Shown here one piece after another: positions 39,101 to 51,455 of a stretch of DNA of 64,000 nucleotides. The position numbers and the translations under genes are program-made. Position 1 is the first letter of the stretch, and every line of letters starts with the position of its first letter. The notes beneath the pieces are model-generated. The model had not been told where the DNA came from, ran no database searches, and worked only from the letters and a program-made list of their open reading frames with translations. The stretch comes from Brachypodius melanocephalos (lineage: Eukaryota; Chordata; Aves; Passeriformes; Pycnonotidae), in NCBI GenBank assembly GCA_013398615.1, contig VZSR01003806.1, positions 561,813 to 625,812 on the forward strand. Direction: 5' to 3'.

Positions 39101-41430
39101 GAAGGACTAGAGTAAAAGATTTGCCAAATTGCACCCTAAAGCATAACCATATACTTGGTTAACAGAATGTATTTTCAATTTTCACTTTCATCCATTCACT
39201 CTTGTGAAACTGTTGGATATTCCCTGAAGCTTCCTTTTTTCCAAACAGTGTACTCTCACAGACTGATACATTAGCCAGTTGATTCTGATTGCACAGATTG
39301 CATTTCATATGCACATAAAAGAAATACATTTTTAGTTGCTTATTCATAAGGCTGAGTATTGTGATCAGTGTTCACAATATAAGAATATCTTCTGATAGCA
39401 TAAAATACTTCTTTATGCTGCCACATTTAAGTCCTTTGTAATATTCACAGATCAACCTCACACCAAACAAAGTTCAGGTGATACGAAACTCCTTTCTACT
39501 GATCCCAGCAACTGTTTCTGTGTTATTATATTGAAGGAGCTCTATGGGTTTCATGTGAATTAGATGACAATATTGTTGAAGAGAGCAATGGTCCGGTTCT
39601 CAATGGGAAGTGAAAGTGAAGTCATGAGCCATTTTAACCAGGGAACCAGATTACAGTCCCTTAAAATTATTTCTAGCAAAGAGAGACTTGGAAACAAACA
39701 TTTAAGACATTCAATACCTTTTAAAATCTAAGATGTGCATATTTTTAAAAAAATCACTTAAAATTTTGGGATATGTGCATGTGACTATGACATAATCAAG
39801 CTTGGCCCCTGTGAGTGAAACTCATCTGTTATCATCTCATTGATCTTGTATTTATGCATTTTTCACAAACGCTTCTATATTTTGCCCTTATTAACTCATG
39901 AACTTGTAAATCCTTTTATTCACGTGTGCTTGGATGACAGTGTGTGTACAACTCTTTTGTTAGAAAAGAGCAGGCAGAGAACACAAAATACTTGCCAGAT
40001 TTCTGTGTTGATGCACCTGGAAAAAGAGATTCTCCAACTAGAAGCATCCAGGCTGTTTCATGAAGAGATGAAACATCTCCAGGAGGTTATTTTGCATTTC
40101 TGTTAGCAGTTAAAGCTGTTTGTTCTGGGAGCATTTTTAATATCAGTTTCAGATAAAGAAATATACCTAAATTTAGCTGTCCTCAGTATCCATTTCTGTG
40201 AAGGTAAAAAAAAAGGCTGATGGAAAAACAAGATCTACAAAGAACGGGCAATGGCCAAACAACAAAAAACGAGACAGAAAAATAACAGTGCCCCCCACCC
40301 CCATTTTGTGTGAAGTCTTACAACAGTTCAGAAAATTATTGCAGTGCATTTCAAGATGTCATCATAAGATTGATAGATGGTTATAAGATGGCAATGAAAA
40401 TAAACAAGATCCAAAGAGTTCATCATCAGGGAATAGGGATGTACTACCTGATGTTGGCCACAAAGGAAAAGTACATCAAATAGAGAAGGAAGTTTAGACA
40501 GAGAAGGCTGTTGAAGATTATACTATTCTGGCTTCCCTGAAGAGCTCTCCAGAGAATCACTGTAGATTTACTGGGTTCAGTAACACGGCTTCTTGGTGGC
40601 TGATAGGGAAAAATTATTGTCAAAGAGATTCTGGTTTTATTGTGTGAGAATGTTTGCAGCTGGCCGGACACTTGGTGTTTGCCCTCCAGAGTTTTCATTG
40701 TGAGTGAAAAATCACATCTAAAAAGTTATTGATGCTTTTGAAAATCATTCCTTGTCTCTATGACTGCCCTCTGTATGGATTTTACCTTTCACAAAAGCTT
40801 TGGGGGTGATGTGTGGCCACAGCAGTGCATCAGGCACAAACAAGTTTTCCTACAGTTCAGGTGTTTTAAAGGGCTCTTACTATGTTATAGCCCACTGTCT
40901 GCAGCCAGATGCTGGATTAATTTTAGGCACTTTAGCTGACATCCTTAAAATTAATAGGATTTTTCCCTAATTCTCATCTTTGAACCATGCTGTCAAAACA
41001 TCTTTTAAAAGTTGTCAGAGCCTCAGGGACACACAGTTTCTGAAAGAAGTGGCACTAGTAATAAAGTAACACAGAAAACATTTGAGAGTGTAGAGAACTG
41101 ATTAAAACAGATTCTCTGGTTTGGATCTCAGTAGGCATAATATATTACATTTTATGACTGAAGATAATTATAGGATATTTGTGTGATTAAGTTTGCAATT
41201 TTCATATAAAATCAAAAGGAAATATCTCGTATTGTTTCTTCTTCAGGCTGACTTTCCTTTGAAGTTGTGTTTTCCTTAGCATCAGTAAAAAAGACATTGA
41301 ATGAAAAAGGCTTGTGCTAAGTTGCATTTCTGCAAAACATTTAGTTTCTAAATATAATATTTATTTTAAATAGAAGTTTTAAATACCAAAAATTGTGTTA
41401 TATCATGTCACATGGTGTGAAAACTTATCT
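33188..41430. other. Long AT-rich unique stretch, no gene seen
   Basis: 8.2 kb with no recognised CR1, LTR or gene. Two patches are less AT-rich (about 33,530-33,740 and 35,890-36,130) but match nothing I know. Open stretches of up to 122 codons (35,947-36,315, -) show no domain. A short (GTGA)n run is listed separately. Confidence 0.55.
37400..37415. repeat. Short (GTGA)4 microsatellite
   Basis: Four GTGA units in a row, of no known consequence. Confidence 0.85.
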
Positions 41431-41945
41431 AAACATTCACGAAGGAGGACAGAGACAATGGCAGATGGAACAGCTTGAACACCAGTGTGGCCCAAGTCCC
41501 CATCCCAGGGAGTCATCAGCCCATCACAGCCCTGTCACTGCAAGCCCAGAGGAGCACAGGACAAGGGGGACACAAACTGAGAGCTGTCTCAGGAAAGGCT
41601 CAGCCACAGTGCCCAGGTATGACCCTCATCATGACAGACCAAGAGGAGCAGCTCCATATCCCCTTCCAGACCATGGAAATGCTGCCTAGAGCTGTTGAAC
41701 AAGTTATGGGGTGCTGGGGAAGAGCGTTTTGGGATTGTATAAGTCATACCATGGGATGTTTAGGGAAGAAATCAGAGGCAGAGAAAGGGGATGGATTCAG
41801 ATGATTTGAGAAGGAACAACTGTGAGAAAATAAAGGTGCAAGGGGACAAACAGAGCTGGAAGTGTGTAAATAGCAGCTTGCCTGGTCGTGCCCCCACAAG
41901 GGTTGTAGGGGCCGGTGGGTGGATGGTATCAAAAACACAAAGCTT
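41431..41945. other. Less AT-rich block, possible LTR-like relic
   Basis: The base composition rises sharply in G+C compared with both flanks. On the plus strand an AAAATAAAGG polyadenylation-like signal occurs near 41,829, followed by GT-rich sequence (about 41,890-41,925). This layout (G+C-rich body, AATAAA, then GT-rich tail) would fit an LTR or a 3' exon, but neither border shows clear TG...CA ends and no second copy is in the window. Open stretches of 98 and 109 codons overlap in different frames and show no domain. Confidence 0.35.
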
Positions 41946-42019
41946 AGATCTTTACCACTGTCTCCATTATCTGCTACTTATTACAACTTGTGTGTTTGTG
42001 TTTTTGAGTAGTTTATTTA

Positions 42020-43090
42020 CCTGTTTCTTGTTTCCCTTTTACACTGAATAGCACTTAAACAGATATTGTTATAAACTACATGTCCTTCTAATCTAGGTAT
42101 CCTAGAGGCTGTGTCTGAAGTTTCATATTCTACCAGTCCAGGGCTACTATGGATCAGGATTTTTCTGTCTATGCCCTTCTTTTCTTTTGGCAACTCATCC
42201 TTGGCCATCCACCTGCACTGAATCCTTTTGCTAGCACAATACACATAGCACAGGTAGGTCTTATCAAAGAACATTGTGTTGGACCATCAATCAGTAAATT
42301 CATCTTTAGGTTAGCTAAGTGATCTGATGAACAAACACCACCATACAGCTCTGCTGTTTCAATTACATTTTGCTTTTCAGTATAATCCAATTTCCCGTCA
42401 CCTGCTATATCTGTGACATGGTAATCAGGTTTTCAGTCTGCCTTAATAATGCCTGGTGCTGTGTAGCCACTGTTACCCCAACAGTCTCAGTGAAAAGCAA
42501 TATGGGGCAAGACAGTTAAGGACAACCCTTCTAAACCATCCCTGTTTTGCATTGTGTGACTATAAATTATTCTGACATTCCTGTAAGTTGAGACATGACT
42601 GAAGTTGGGACCTTCCTTCCCCTGTTTAGCCAGGACAGTATTATGGTTCCAGCCATTAGAAATTCCCAGAGAACCCTGAGCTGGCAGCAACACCTATTAC
42701 CTCAGTGAAGTATTTGAGGTCCATGCTTGACTGCTCATGGAGAGTATCAGTCCTTCTGGTAAATACATATCTGCTATTCTGCTGCCAGCATTCAGTACGT
42801 TTGATGACAGTCAGTTCTTTCCTCCTAAAGACTCCATAAATTTGTGTCAGGAATAATTTGCAGAACAAAATCGTTCCCAACTTGCATTGCAAGTATTTGA
42901 TAGCGCTACCAACATCTGTATAAAAGTCCTGTCTGTTGTCCTGTGTCCCATCCCACGTTGCCCATGCCCAGCCTTTCAGGGTTATCTTCTGATACCTGAC
43001 AAGTAAATGTGGTTTTAGTCCAAAACCCAGCCCCAGGTGAGTGCAATGTCTTGCCTGAGAAAATGCAGCCACTGCTCTGTCCTATTGGAA
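42020..43090 (-). pseudogene. Unrecognised broken coding-like region
   Basis: On the minus strand four open stretches of 138, 68, 73 and 85 codons follow each other or overlap in shifting frames (43,072-42,656; 42,693-42,487; 42,390-42,169; 42,274-42,017). The inferred peptides are unusually rich in Cys and Trp for AT-rich non-coding DNA and lack low-complexity runs. Close succession with frame changes is what a decayed gene looks like. One guess is a relic of a retroviral envelope-like or other extracellular, cysteine-containing protein, given the adjoining LTR-like block at 41,431. I do not recognise a family, and no catalytic motif or fusion-type hydrophobic segment is visible. Chance cannot be excluded, as the longest open stretch is only 138 codons. 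Confidence 0.25.
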
Positions 43091-46000
43091 AACTAAGTTT
43101 GATTGACTTTAGCAAAATCAACATCTATACTTATGTGACTCTGCTGTCTGTTTACTGATGGCTTATTTCTTTTTTTTTTTCCTATGGAAATGGAGGAGCT
43201 AAGAAAAGGATTTCAATTTTTTCTATGAAGATATGTGGTGATTTATTTCAATATATAATTAGAAATAGTAACCTCTAGGAAGTACTTTTAGAAAATGCCA
43301 AAGTTGTAAATGCATATGTAATATTGTAAAAATACCCACGTTACATATCTAGAAGAGCACAGCATCATTGCTGTCTCTACATTACCTCTTTTTTATCATA
43401 CAATATTTACTTATTTACTATCCTTAGCAATATAATTCCCTTGACATAGAAGAATGATGACATTTGCTTTTACAAAGACACAAAGGAATGCACACAACAC
43501 CTCAGGATAGTGCACAAGGCTAAGGAATAAGAAACACAAATACACTCACTTAAGAAAAAAAATTGCACAAAATACATATAGTGATATGGAGACAGAGGGG
43601 AATAGAAATAAAGAAGCGTAATGATTTAAAGAGAAATAAAGAATCACAAAGAGTAAGACTCACCTAAGTGGAAACAGTTTATGGTGAAGGTTTCTTTTTA
43701 AGAAGTGATTGAGTTTAGTAGAAAAAAGTAATTATTAGTAGACCAAAACATTTCAGATTTTATAAAAATGTTTTGTAATTTAATAAATTTCTTGTCTTTT
43801 TGTTTTTTAAAAATAATTTAAAACTTTCTTACCTCTATGCACCACTAAATTGTCAATTATGTTGACTACAACTTCCTTCTCAACTCAAGAACTAATGACA
43901 ACCTGTACTCATGACATTCACTTGGGGGAAGATTTAAATTCTTGGTAAGAATAGAATCAGATAATTTAATTTTAGGCATTTCTGACAAATCTTAATCCCC
44001 TAATCTTCTGGGTTAGTGCTCTCTGATTCTCTTCACCTACTTCTTCATTCCCAGTACTTTTGTCAAGTTGAAAAAACACCACAGCATCTCTCTACATATC
44101 AAGATACTCTTGATATGGAATGGTACTATAAGAAATATTTCTCTGTAATTCTTCCTCTGTAATCCATGCTTGCCAAGGCAGGAAAAGGGTACCTAAAGCA
44201 GGGAGAGACAGCAAGTAGCCCTTTCCCTGCTTCAGTTTCATTATATAATTTCCCTTTGCACCCTTACACCTAGAGAGAAAAAAATGATTGACTGTTTGCC
44301 TGATTTCCAGTGATCAGTTTCTTATCTGTTTGTCTGCTGGTTTACATTTTGCTTGGGAGCAAGTGATGATTGTACCACCAGATATGTGTTTTACATAATA
44401 CTGCGAAAGGTCATAAAAGACTGAAGCTAGCATGAACTAAATAGGAAGAGGATCATTCATAATTTCAAGGCTTTTTTTTTTTTTTCTTTCCAGGAAATTG
44501 TTTTATATTTTTTTTCCTAGCTTCTTATGAGGTTGTAGCCCAAAATATCTTCTTAGAGATTTCTAAGCATTTTCTCCTGATGTCTGGTTTGCACATGTCT
44601 GCAGCTTTCTTATGAAAGCAGACATTGTCATTTACATTCAGCTCGTTTCCCATCTAGATCATCATCTGATGAAACTTCTCTTCATAACCTAGGTGTATGA
44701 AAGACAAGGAAGCTCTTTCACAGCTCAGGAACTCCATCACATTTCAGCTTTCTGTTCCATAATCAACCTTTAAATTTTTTATTTGATATTGAATTAAGGT
44801 TAGTGTACATTCTACTATCCTAGCTAATTATGAAAATCACCATACTGTGAAAATGGTGAGCAGAATTGAGACAGCAACAGCTATAAAAATTCCAATACCC
44901 TCTCCCACATCAGCTGGGCATAAATGTCTGTATCTTACTGCAGTCCGAGAGAATGGTTTATGCTTACACAGATTTGTTAGATTATTGAGACCTATCAGTT
45001 TATTCTTTTCTATTTTTTCACTGAAAGGTAGTTTCCTTCTTTTCACAGTGTATATCTTGACTTTTCCTCCTTCAGCGTTTATGGTCTATTTACCATAACA
45101 GAAAAATAACTTTAAAGTGGAAATAGGCTCATACATACAGAAATTAAAAGAAAGCTGAAATAATAGCACTTCTGAAACTTCATACAAATAACAATCTCCA
45201 CAGCCTCTGTGTCAAGAACCAGGAAATACTAAAATTGAATTAATCTGCTTTTAAACCAAGTGTTTGGTTAAGCAATTCAAAAATATGTGAACTGAGTTGG
45301 GTCCAGAATTTAATAGAATGTGAAATATTTTGTGAACAGCATATTTCTGTGGCTTTATATCTTCTCTTAGTGAAAGCGCAGCATGGCAATTTTGGGAACT
45401 TTTTCACAGTTTGCCTTAGGTATCTTCTACTGAATAGAAGAAGATAAGAACAGACAACAGAAGATGGCAGGGGCCACCTGTACACCATGTGATATTATAG
45501 CTCACACTCCAAATCAGGTTTTTCTGATAGAGAGTGCCTGTCGTCACTAAAGACTTCTCTCTCTCTATAGCATGCCTAGACATAATTCATAGTGCCCCAG
45601 GACCCATACAAAAGATCTAAGGAGGCATGAATCAAACTGAGACTCACGACTTTTTGCACTACTTTATCCCTAAATTGGTTCTGATCAAAGTGAAAACCGT
45701 AAAGTTGAGAACTAATTTTGTCAAGGAAAAGAAGTTGTCCAACATTCCATTTATTGGCCTCTACTACCTGTGGCAGATTGTAATTTTTATTTCAATTTAC
45801 ATTCTGAAACGTCCTATTTTTAAAATTATTTATATATATATTTATAATATTGCTCTTTAAGGGACTATAAAGTCTGCTAAATTGTTATACAGTAGGTGAG
45901 ATTTTAATCGCTGTAGTGCACTCTTATGATTACACTGAAAGTGTTTATGATTGAGGGCCAGCTGTGGACAAATGTTTAAGGAAAAATGTTATCAAGATTG

Positions 46001-48159
46001 CTTGAAAATAAATCAAGATTATAAATAAGAAATTTATTGCAGTAAATTTGAGGAAGTGGTTTCTACAGAAACAGAGCACTCAAGAACAACAATAGCTCTT
46101 CAAGTGAATTTGTCCAGTACTTCTCCCAAGCTGGCCTTGTCAGTAGAATTATTGAAAGAAGCCATAAAATCCCTCAAATATATTATCTGGTAACAAGCCT
46201 CCCAGAAGCCATGAATAATCTTCACTCTCTTTGTGAGATTAAATAAACCAGCTGGGATTAATTAAAAATGGTTCATAATATACAATGCCGTTAGTAAATG
46301 GTTTCAGTTAGCAATACTTTCTCACAAAACTGCTCTGTACTCTGCTACAGTCACTGAATCTTCACAGACACTATATTTTTTTTAATACAAGAATCAATGC
46401 TTACATAAAACCCCACAAAAAATGCAAAAGATGAAAAAAAATTGACATCCTAATCTATGCTTAAAACTACTGGCAGCCAAGCTCACAATGTTTAGAATTT
46501 AAAATTTCTGCAATAATTTTACTGGTGGTATCAGAGTATCACAAATTTGTTTGTTTTCATTTGTGGGCAAAACTCCTATATTCTCTTCTAAAAAAGACTA
46601 GGTCATGCATCTGCAGACAAAAAGATTTGAGCACATGCTTCATTCTGAGCAAGTAACATCAAGGTATTTAGTTGCACACATTCATATCTTAAGCAAATAC
46701 GTTCTCTAAGCATATACGTAAGCATTTTTGCTGTCTCGGGATCAGAATGCAAACAAAGTCTGTGTGCAAATCCATTAAAATAAACATCAAATATCTGCTT
46801 AACTCCTGTGTTGAATTATTGTCTTTCACTCTGGTAAACTACTTTTTACCAGTCATCTTTAGAATTCAATCTCTACTTCACCTCTCATGACTTCATTGAG
46901 CTATATATTCTGTTTATATTTTGATTATCCTACCACTAAAAGGATCTGATTTTCTACAACATATGTGGTGGAACATAAGTTATTTATGAAAAAAAACCGA
47001 AATAATGGATACTTTGGGATTTTTATTTATTTTTTTTTTTTTAAATAATCATTATTAGGATGCAATTCTCTACTTCACTGTTTGCAGAGAAAATGTAGAC
47101 GTGTATATTTGGGGCTTAATTAGGATTGTAAACAATTAGGATTGTTCATTGCCAGCAATGAACCTCTGAATTTCAAAACACAACCATTAGAGTCAATCTA
47201 AGGTTACAGCCTAATATCCAGCTGAAAAAATCATACAATGGTTTTGTGATATGACTTTCGTCTTACATATTTAGAAGCTAAATAGAAGCTCTTTTGGAAA
47301 ACATTTATAACATGAATAGTGCATAATATCAGGTCAGTTACAGATATATATCTACCACATATATTTTACCATTCAGTGTCAAAATTTTGTAGATATTACC
47401 GGAATATTACATGCAGAAACTCAAATTTTAAAATGAAATGTTCTAACCCCATCGGAAAATTACCTGCCCATAAGAATGTTTGTCACATCCTTCTCTTTTC
47501 CCTTAAATTTTTCAGAATTAGCAGCTTTCATGGAGAAGCAGATGTTTTGAATATACAAAAACTGTTTAGGTTATACAAGTAACATGGTAACTTGTATAGT
47601 GCCTTAACTAGAAGCCGCTGAGACTGGTGAAAATTGGTTTCTAGAGAGTTTACTCCACAGTCTTATCAGCCAGTGTAAAATTCTGTTTTCCACACAAATA
47701 ATCCTCTTCACTGCATGATTTTCCACTGTACCAGAGAAATGGTGTTTATCTTGGAGATTTTGCTTACTGTGTTAGATAGCCTTGGCCAGGTCACAAAGAG
47801 CTCTTAGGATAAGAACAAAGACCTTGAATTGATTTGATAATCTGTGAGGAGACAAAATAACACAGAAAGGATAAACTTGATAATGTTTGTGATAGCTTAT
47901 GTTGTGGAGAAAAAGTGCTGGAGTATTTTACACTGGTTGGAATTCTCTAAGTGTTAAAGATGTTATGTGCACACACAGGGGGTTACAACACTCCAGATGA
48001 AAAATGGCATGTGTGGGTCAGTGAAGTCAGGTTATTTTCTGATCAGATGGTCTATAATAATCAAACTAAAGGCAGTACTGCAACCAAAGGTTAGCATAGC
48101 TGCATGGTTCTAGGATTGATGAAGGTTGCTAGTTACCTGGTTTAGGATTAACTCCAGAT
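43091..48159. other. Long AT-rich unique stretch, no gene seen
   Basis: 5 kb without recognised repeats or genes. T-runs occur at about 44,471-44,484 and 47,030-47,042. A small motif cluster at 47,118-47,163 is listed separately. Confidence 0.6.
47118..47163. repeat. 12-bp direct repeat plus 9-bp hairpin
   Basis: AATTAGGATTGT occurs at 47,118-47,129 and 47,134-47,145. The second copy runs into the inverted repeat GTTCATTGC / GCAATGAAC (47,144-47,152 and 47,155-47,163) with spacer CA. Confidence 0.9.
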
Positions 48160-48975
48160 GTTGTTGTTGACCGTGGCTGGCCATCAGTTGCCCACCAAGC
48201 TGCTCTACTACTCCCCTTCTAAATAGGATGGGTGAAAATACAATGAAGAGCTTGTGGGTTGAGATAGGAGATCACCCACCAAATACCATAACAGGCATGA
48301 CAGACCCAGTTTAAGGGAATCAGTTTAATTTATTAACAGTTAATAATTGAGTAGGATAATGAGAAAACAGAACCAGTATAGCAACCCCTTTTTTCCCACT
48401 CCTCCCTTCTTCCTGGGCTCAACTTTACCCCCAAATTCTCTATATCCTCCCTGCCAGCAATGCAGGGGGATGGGAAATGGGGGTTCCAGTCAGTTCATAA
48501 CTCTTTGCTGTTTCTTTCTCATGTTCTTTACCTACTTCAGCATGGGGTCTCCCCTGTGGGTTATGGTTCTTCATGAACTCCTCCATGGGTATTTTCCTCA
48601 AGAAAGGTTCCAGCGTGGGTCCCTCCCTCAGCATGCAGTCCTTCAGGAGCAGAATTCCCTAGGGCGTTGCAATTCCTGTCAGCAAAACCTGCTCCTGGCA
48701 AACACGTTTCTGCAGGCTGCCATTCCCTGTCGGGACCCTACTCCAGCACTGGCTTTCCAAAAGTTACTGGGTGGTTATCTGCTTCACTGTGGATCTCTAT
48801 GGGACAGTCTTCATCATGTATTACAGAGGAATATCTGCTCCACTGTCTGGATCACCTCCTCCCTGTTCTTCACCTTGGACCTTGGTGTCTGCAGAGTATT
48901 TCTCACATATAACTCCCACTCTTTTCTCCCAGCTGCTGTTGCACAGAAGTTTGTGCCTTTATTGTTTAAATAAAA
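48160..48975 (-). mobile_element. ERVL-type LTR (family A, copy 4), truncated
   Basis: Minus-strand copy of the family A LTR. From the plus strand left end (the LTR 3' end) it shows GTTGACCGTGGCTGGCCATC, GCCCACCAAGCTGCTCTACT, TTTATT at 48,329-48,334 (AATAAA on the minus strand), CACTCCTCCCTTCTTCCTGG, ATGGGAAATGGGGGTTCCAG, TCAGTTCATAACTC, repeated AGCATGGGGTC / CCAGCGTGGGTCC units and GACCTTGGTGTCTGCAGAGT. It stops around 48,975: the LTR 5' part, with the CTTGGCCA and CATGGGGGAA blocks seen in the 29,781 copy, is missing. An open stretch of 208 codons on the plus strand (48,347-48,973) is antisense LTR sequence and not a gene. Confidence 0.88.
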
Positions 48976-51370
48976 AGATACTGCATTTTCTGCAACTCTT
49001 CAAAATGTCCTCTACTATGTTTTCACTTGTCCTAACTTCTTTTCAGCTTCAATCAATAGATTGTTTCCATTCCAGTACTAGACATCCTGATTGCAGGTGT
49101 TTGGTCATATGACAAAGTATAATCCTGGTATTTCCATATATTCATTTCAAAGTTTGTCCATTTTTTGTCCCACATAAGTATCCTGTGAGAAAATCCAGTA
49201 TTAATTACTCTGTGTTACTTTTTTTGTTTTCCCCAACACTTATAATTTCTTCTGTTGTTTCCATAGTTTCAGGAAAGCTCTTCCTGGATGCTAATGTTCA
49301 ACTTTGTAATAACCTCTTTGTGAGCAGGCTGTTATTTACTAGTTGTGTATACTGCACCTAGCACAACAGGGAGCCCCATGTTTGAAACATTCAGACATTT
49401 CAGTAATAAAAATTATAAATGACAAAAAAGCAGGGTGAACAGTATCGAGTTTGACAGATTTATGAGGGAACAGGTGAAAAATGCACGGATGAAATCAGAA
49501 CTGGATGTTCATGAAATAGTACCCAGGATAACTTCATAGTACTATGGCATGAATATTAGACAATTGGTTTTTAATGATTAATGGGCTTGCCACATGGAGG
49601 TGATGAGATGATCTATATTTAAGACTTCATTTTTTATTAGGGAAAAAAATGGCATATTTGGATTTGCTAAAGAATTCCAGAAAGATTTTTTCTCTCTTCA
49701 GTATTCTGCTCCTCATGCTGTATTTTTCCCAGGCCACAGAAGTCAAATATTCAAGGAAAGACGTTTCAGCATGGTAAAAGGTAAGAGCAAAATGATGTGT
49801 CTGTACCCACCATGCCTCTCACAGTCTAATAAATTTTGTTCCAGAAGTTTTCTACTCCTTTCATTTCTTCAGCAAGAAACATGGTGTAGAGCTGTGCACA
49901 TTTTCCTGAGATGGTAATAAAGGTGTGTAACAAAGTGCAAATGTCATGTCTCTTCTCAGCAGAGCTCACAGAGGGGCTCAGAATACACCTTTGAATTCAT
50001 CTTTCTATAGTTAACTTAAAAACCCAGTTGGTCAAGTTGCCACACAAATATTGTCAAAGGCCCAGAACTCAATCCCATGAACTCCAGGCATTAAGTGGTG
50101 ACTGATCACAAATTCCTATGGAGATCAAGGACTTTTTTCCACCTTCATGGTATAGAAGATTTTATCATTCCAAGCATGTCTGCTGCTTGTAGGCTGCTAA
50201 TGCAAGTTCAGATTATTTAGATAATTATCTGGCTTTTGTCATGTAGAATGAGGAACTCCTGTGACAAAACAAAGGAAACTGGAACTCTGAAGTAAGGAAA
50301 ATTCTTGCAGCAATAGATCCATAAGCATCAAGGGCAACAAAAGGTTAATGTTCACTGCTGTTTCAGTAAGTGACTTTCAGCACAGTCAGATTTCACTGCA
50401 TAGAAGCTGATCCAGTTTGCTGTTCTGAAGGCAAGGAAAAACTGGCTGAGTTAGGTACCTACAATTACGGGGGTTGGCTAAGCTTACATCTTTAAAATAG
50501 GTAAAAAGGAAGAAAAAAGTACAATGTACACACTGTTCCTGCCGTCAGAATAAGTAGTATTATTGCACATGTGTGCAACTTTTGTAATATTCCTGTTTTT
50601 AAGCATTTTTGAAAGTGCCAGATCCATCTGTTTTCTGGCTTCACTTGTGCAACTCTGAAGCCAAGGAACTTGGCATCTTGAATGTTTTAGAAAGCCTCAA
50701 CTTTTGCAGAAATATGTACTTTGACCCTGACAAATGGCAAGAAAAATAAATACATTCTGTACAGTTTTGGCATAGAAGTTTCATTAAAGATTTGTGAATA
50801 AGTCCCTCAAAACATAAATGAACTCCACAACTAACTTCAGTCACAAGATCCAATAGTTGGATGGCTGCCAAAATTCAAATTCATCAGGAGAATTTTTTCA
50901 GGTTGACAGCACAGCACTGGCAAAGGTAATTGTGATTGAAATTAAGAATAGAATCCTTTCTAAAAAATTGTATACTAGCAATAGTTAAATAAAATACTGT
51001 GCGTATTTTATATTCTTATTTTAATTTTCTATTTAAAAATAAGACTTTTATATTTTGGGAACTTAATAAGCAGCAAAAAGAGCTAAGGTATTAAAATTTA
51101 CTAATAATCTTATTTTTCCTAATTTATCCGCAAAGGAGACATTATGTAAATTATGTTACAGTTAACCAAGGTGAATCACGCATTTAAAAATCTCCGACCC
51201 AGTCTCCTTATGGCATTCAAACACACATGTGTCTTTTACGTCCTTGAATAGTCCCAGTAACCCACAAATGTCCTTACGTTCTGTGCTGAATCATTGCTTC
51301 GTCTGATATTCTTCTGCTGCATTCAGCATTCTGCTTAATAATAGACAAGGGAGAGCTGACTGTTGTAGGT
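48976..51370. other. Unique stretch, no gene established
   Basis: No recognised repeat. A short splice-flanked segment at 49,733-49,780 is listed separately. Otherwise AT-rich with only chance-length open stretches. Confidence 0.55.
49733..49780 (+). other. Splice-flanked 48-nt segment, exon candidate
   Basis: A pyrimidine-rich tract ending in TATTTTTCCCAG (AG at 49,731-49,732) is followed by 48 nt and a strong donor-like AAAG|GTAAGAG (GT at 49,781). Its second frame is open throughout and its length keeps phase (16 codons). Such pairs also occur by chance in tens of kilobases, and nothing links it to other exons. Confidence 0.12.
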
Positions 51371-51455
51371 TGTTGTATTGGGTTTGTGTGGTGAGGTTTT
51401 GGTGGTGGGGGGAGGGCTGCAGGGGTGGCTTCTGGGAGAAGATGCCAGAAACTGG
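51371..51455 (+). mobile_element. Family A LTR fragment, 5' 85 bp
   Basis: TGTTGTATTGGGTTTGTGTG, GTGAGGTTTTGGTGGTGGGG, and CAGGGGTGGCTTCTGGGAGA match the beginning of the LTRs at 839 and 19,473. The match is lost after the GAAGATGCCAGAAACT block. Confidence 0.85.

Noticed and set aside
48347..48973. 208-codon ORF (+)
   Set aside because: Antisense to a truncated family A LTR, homologous in position to the ORF at 29,988.
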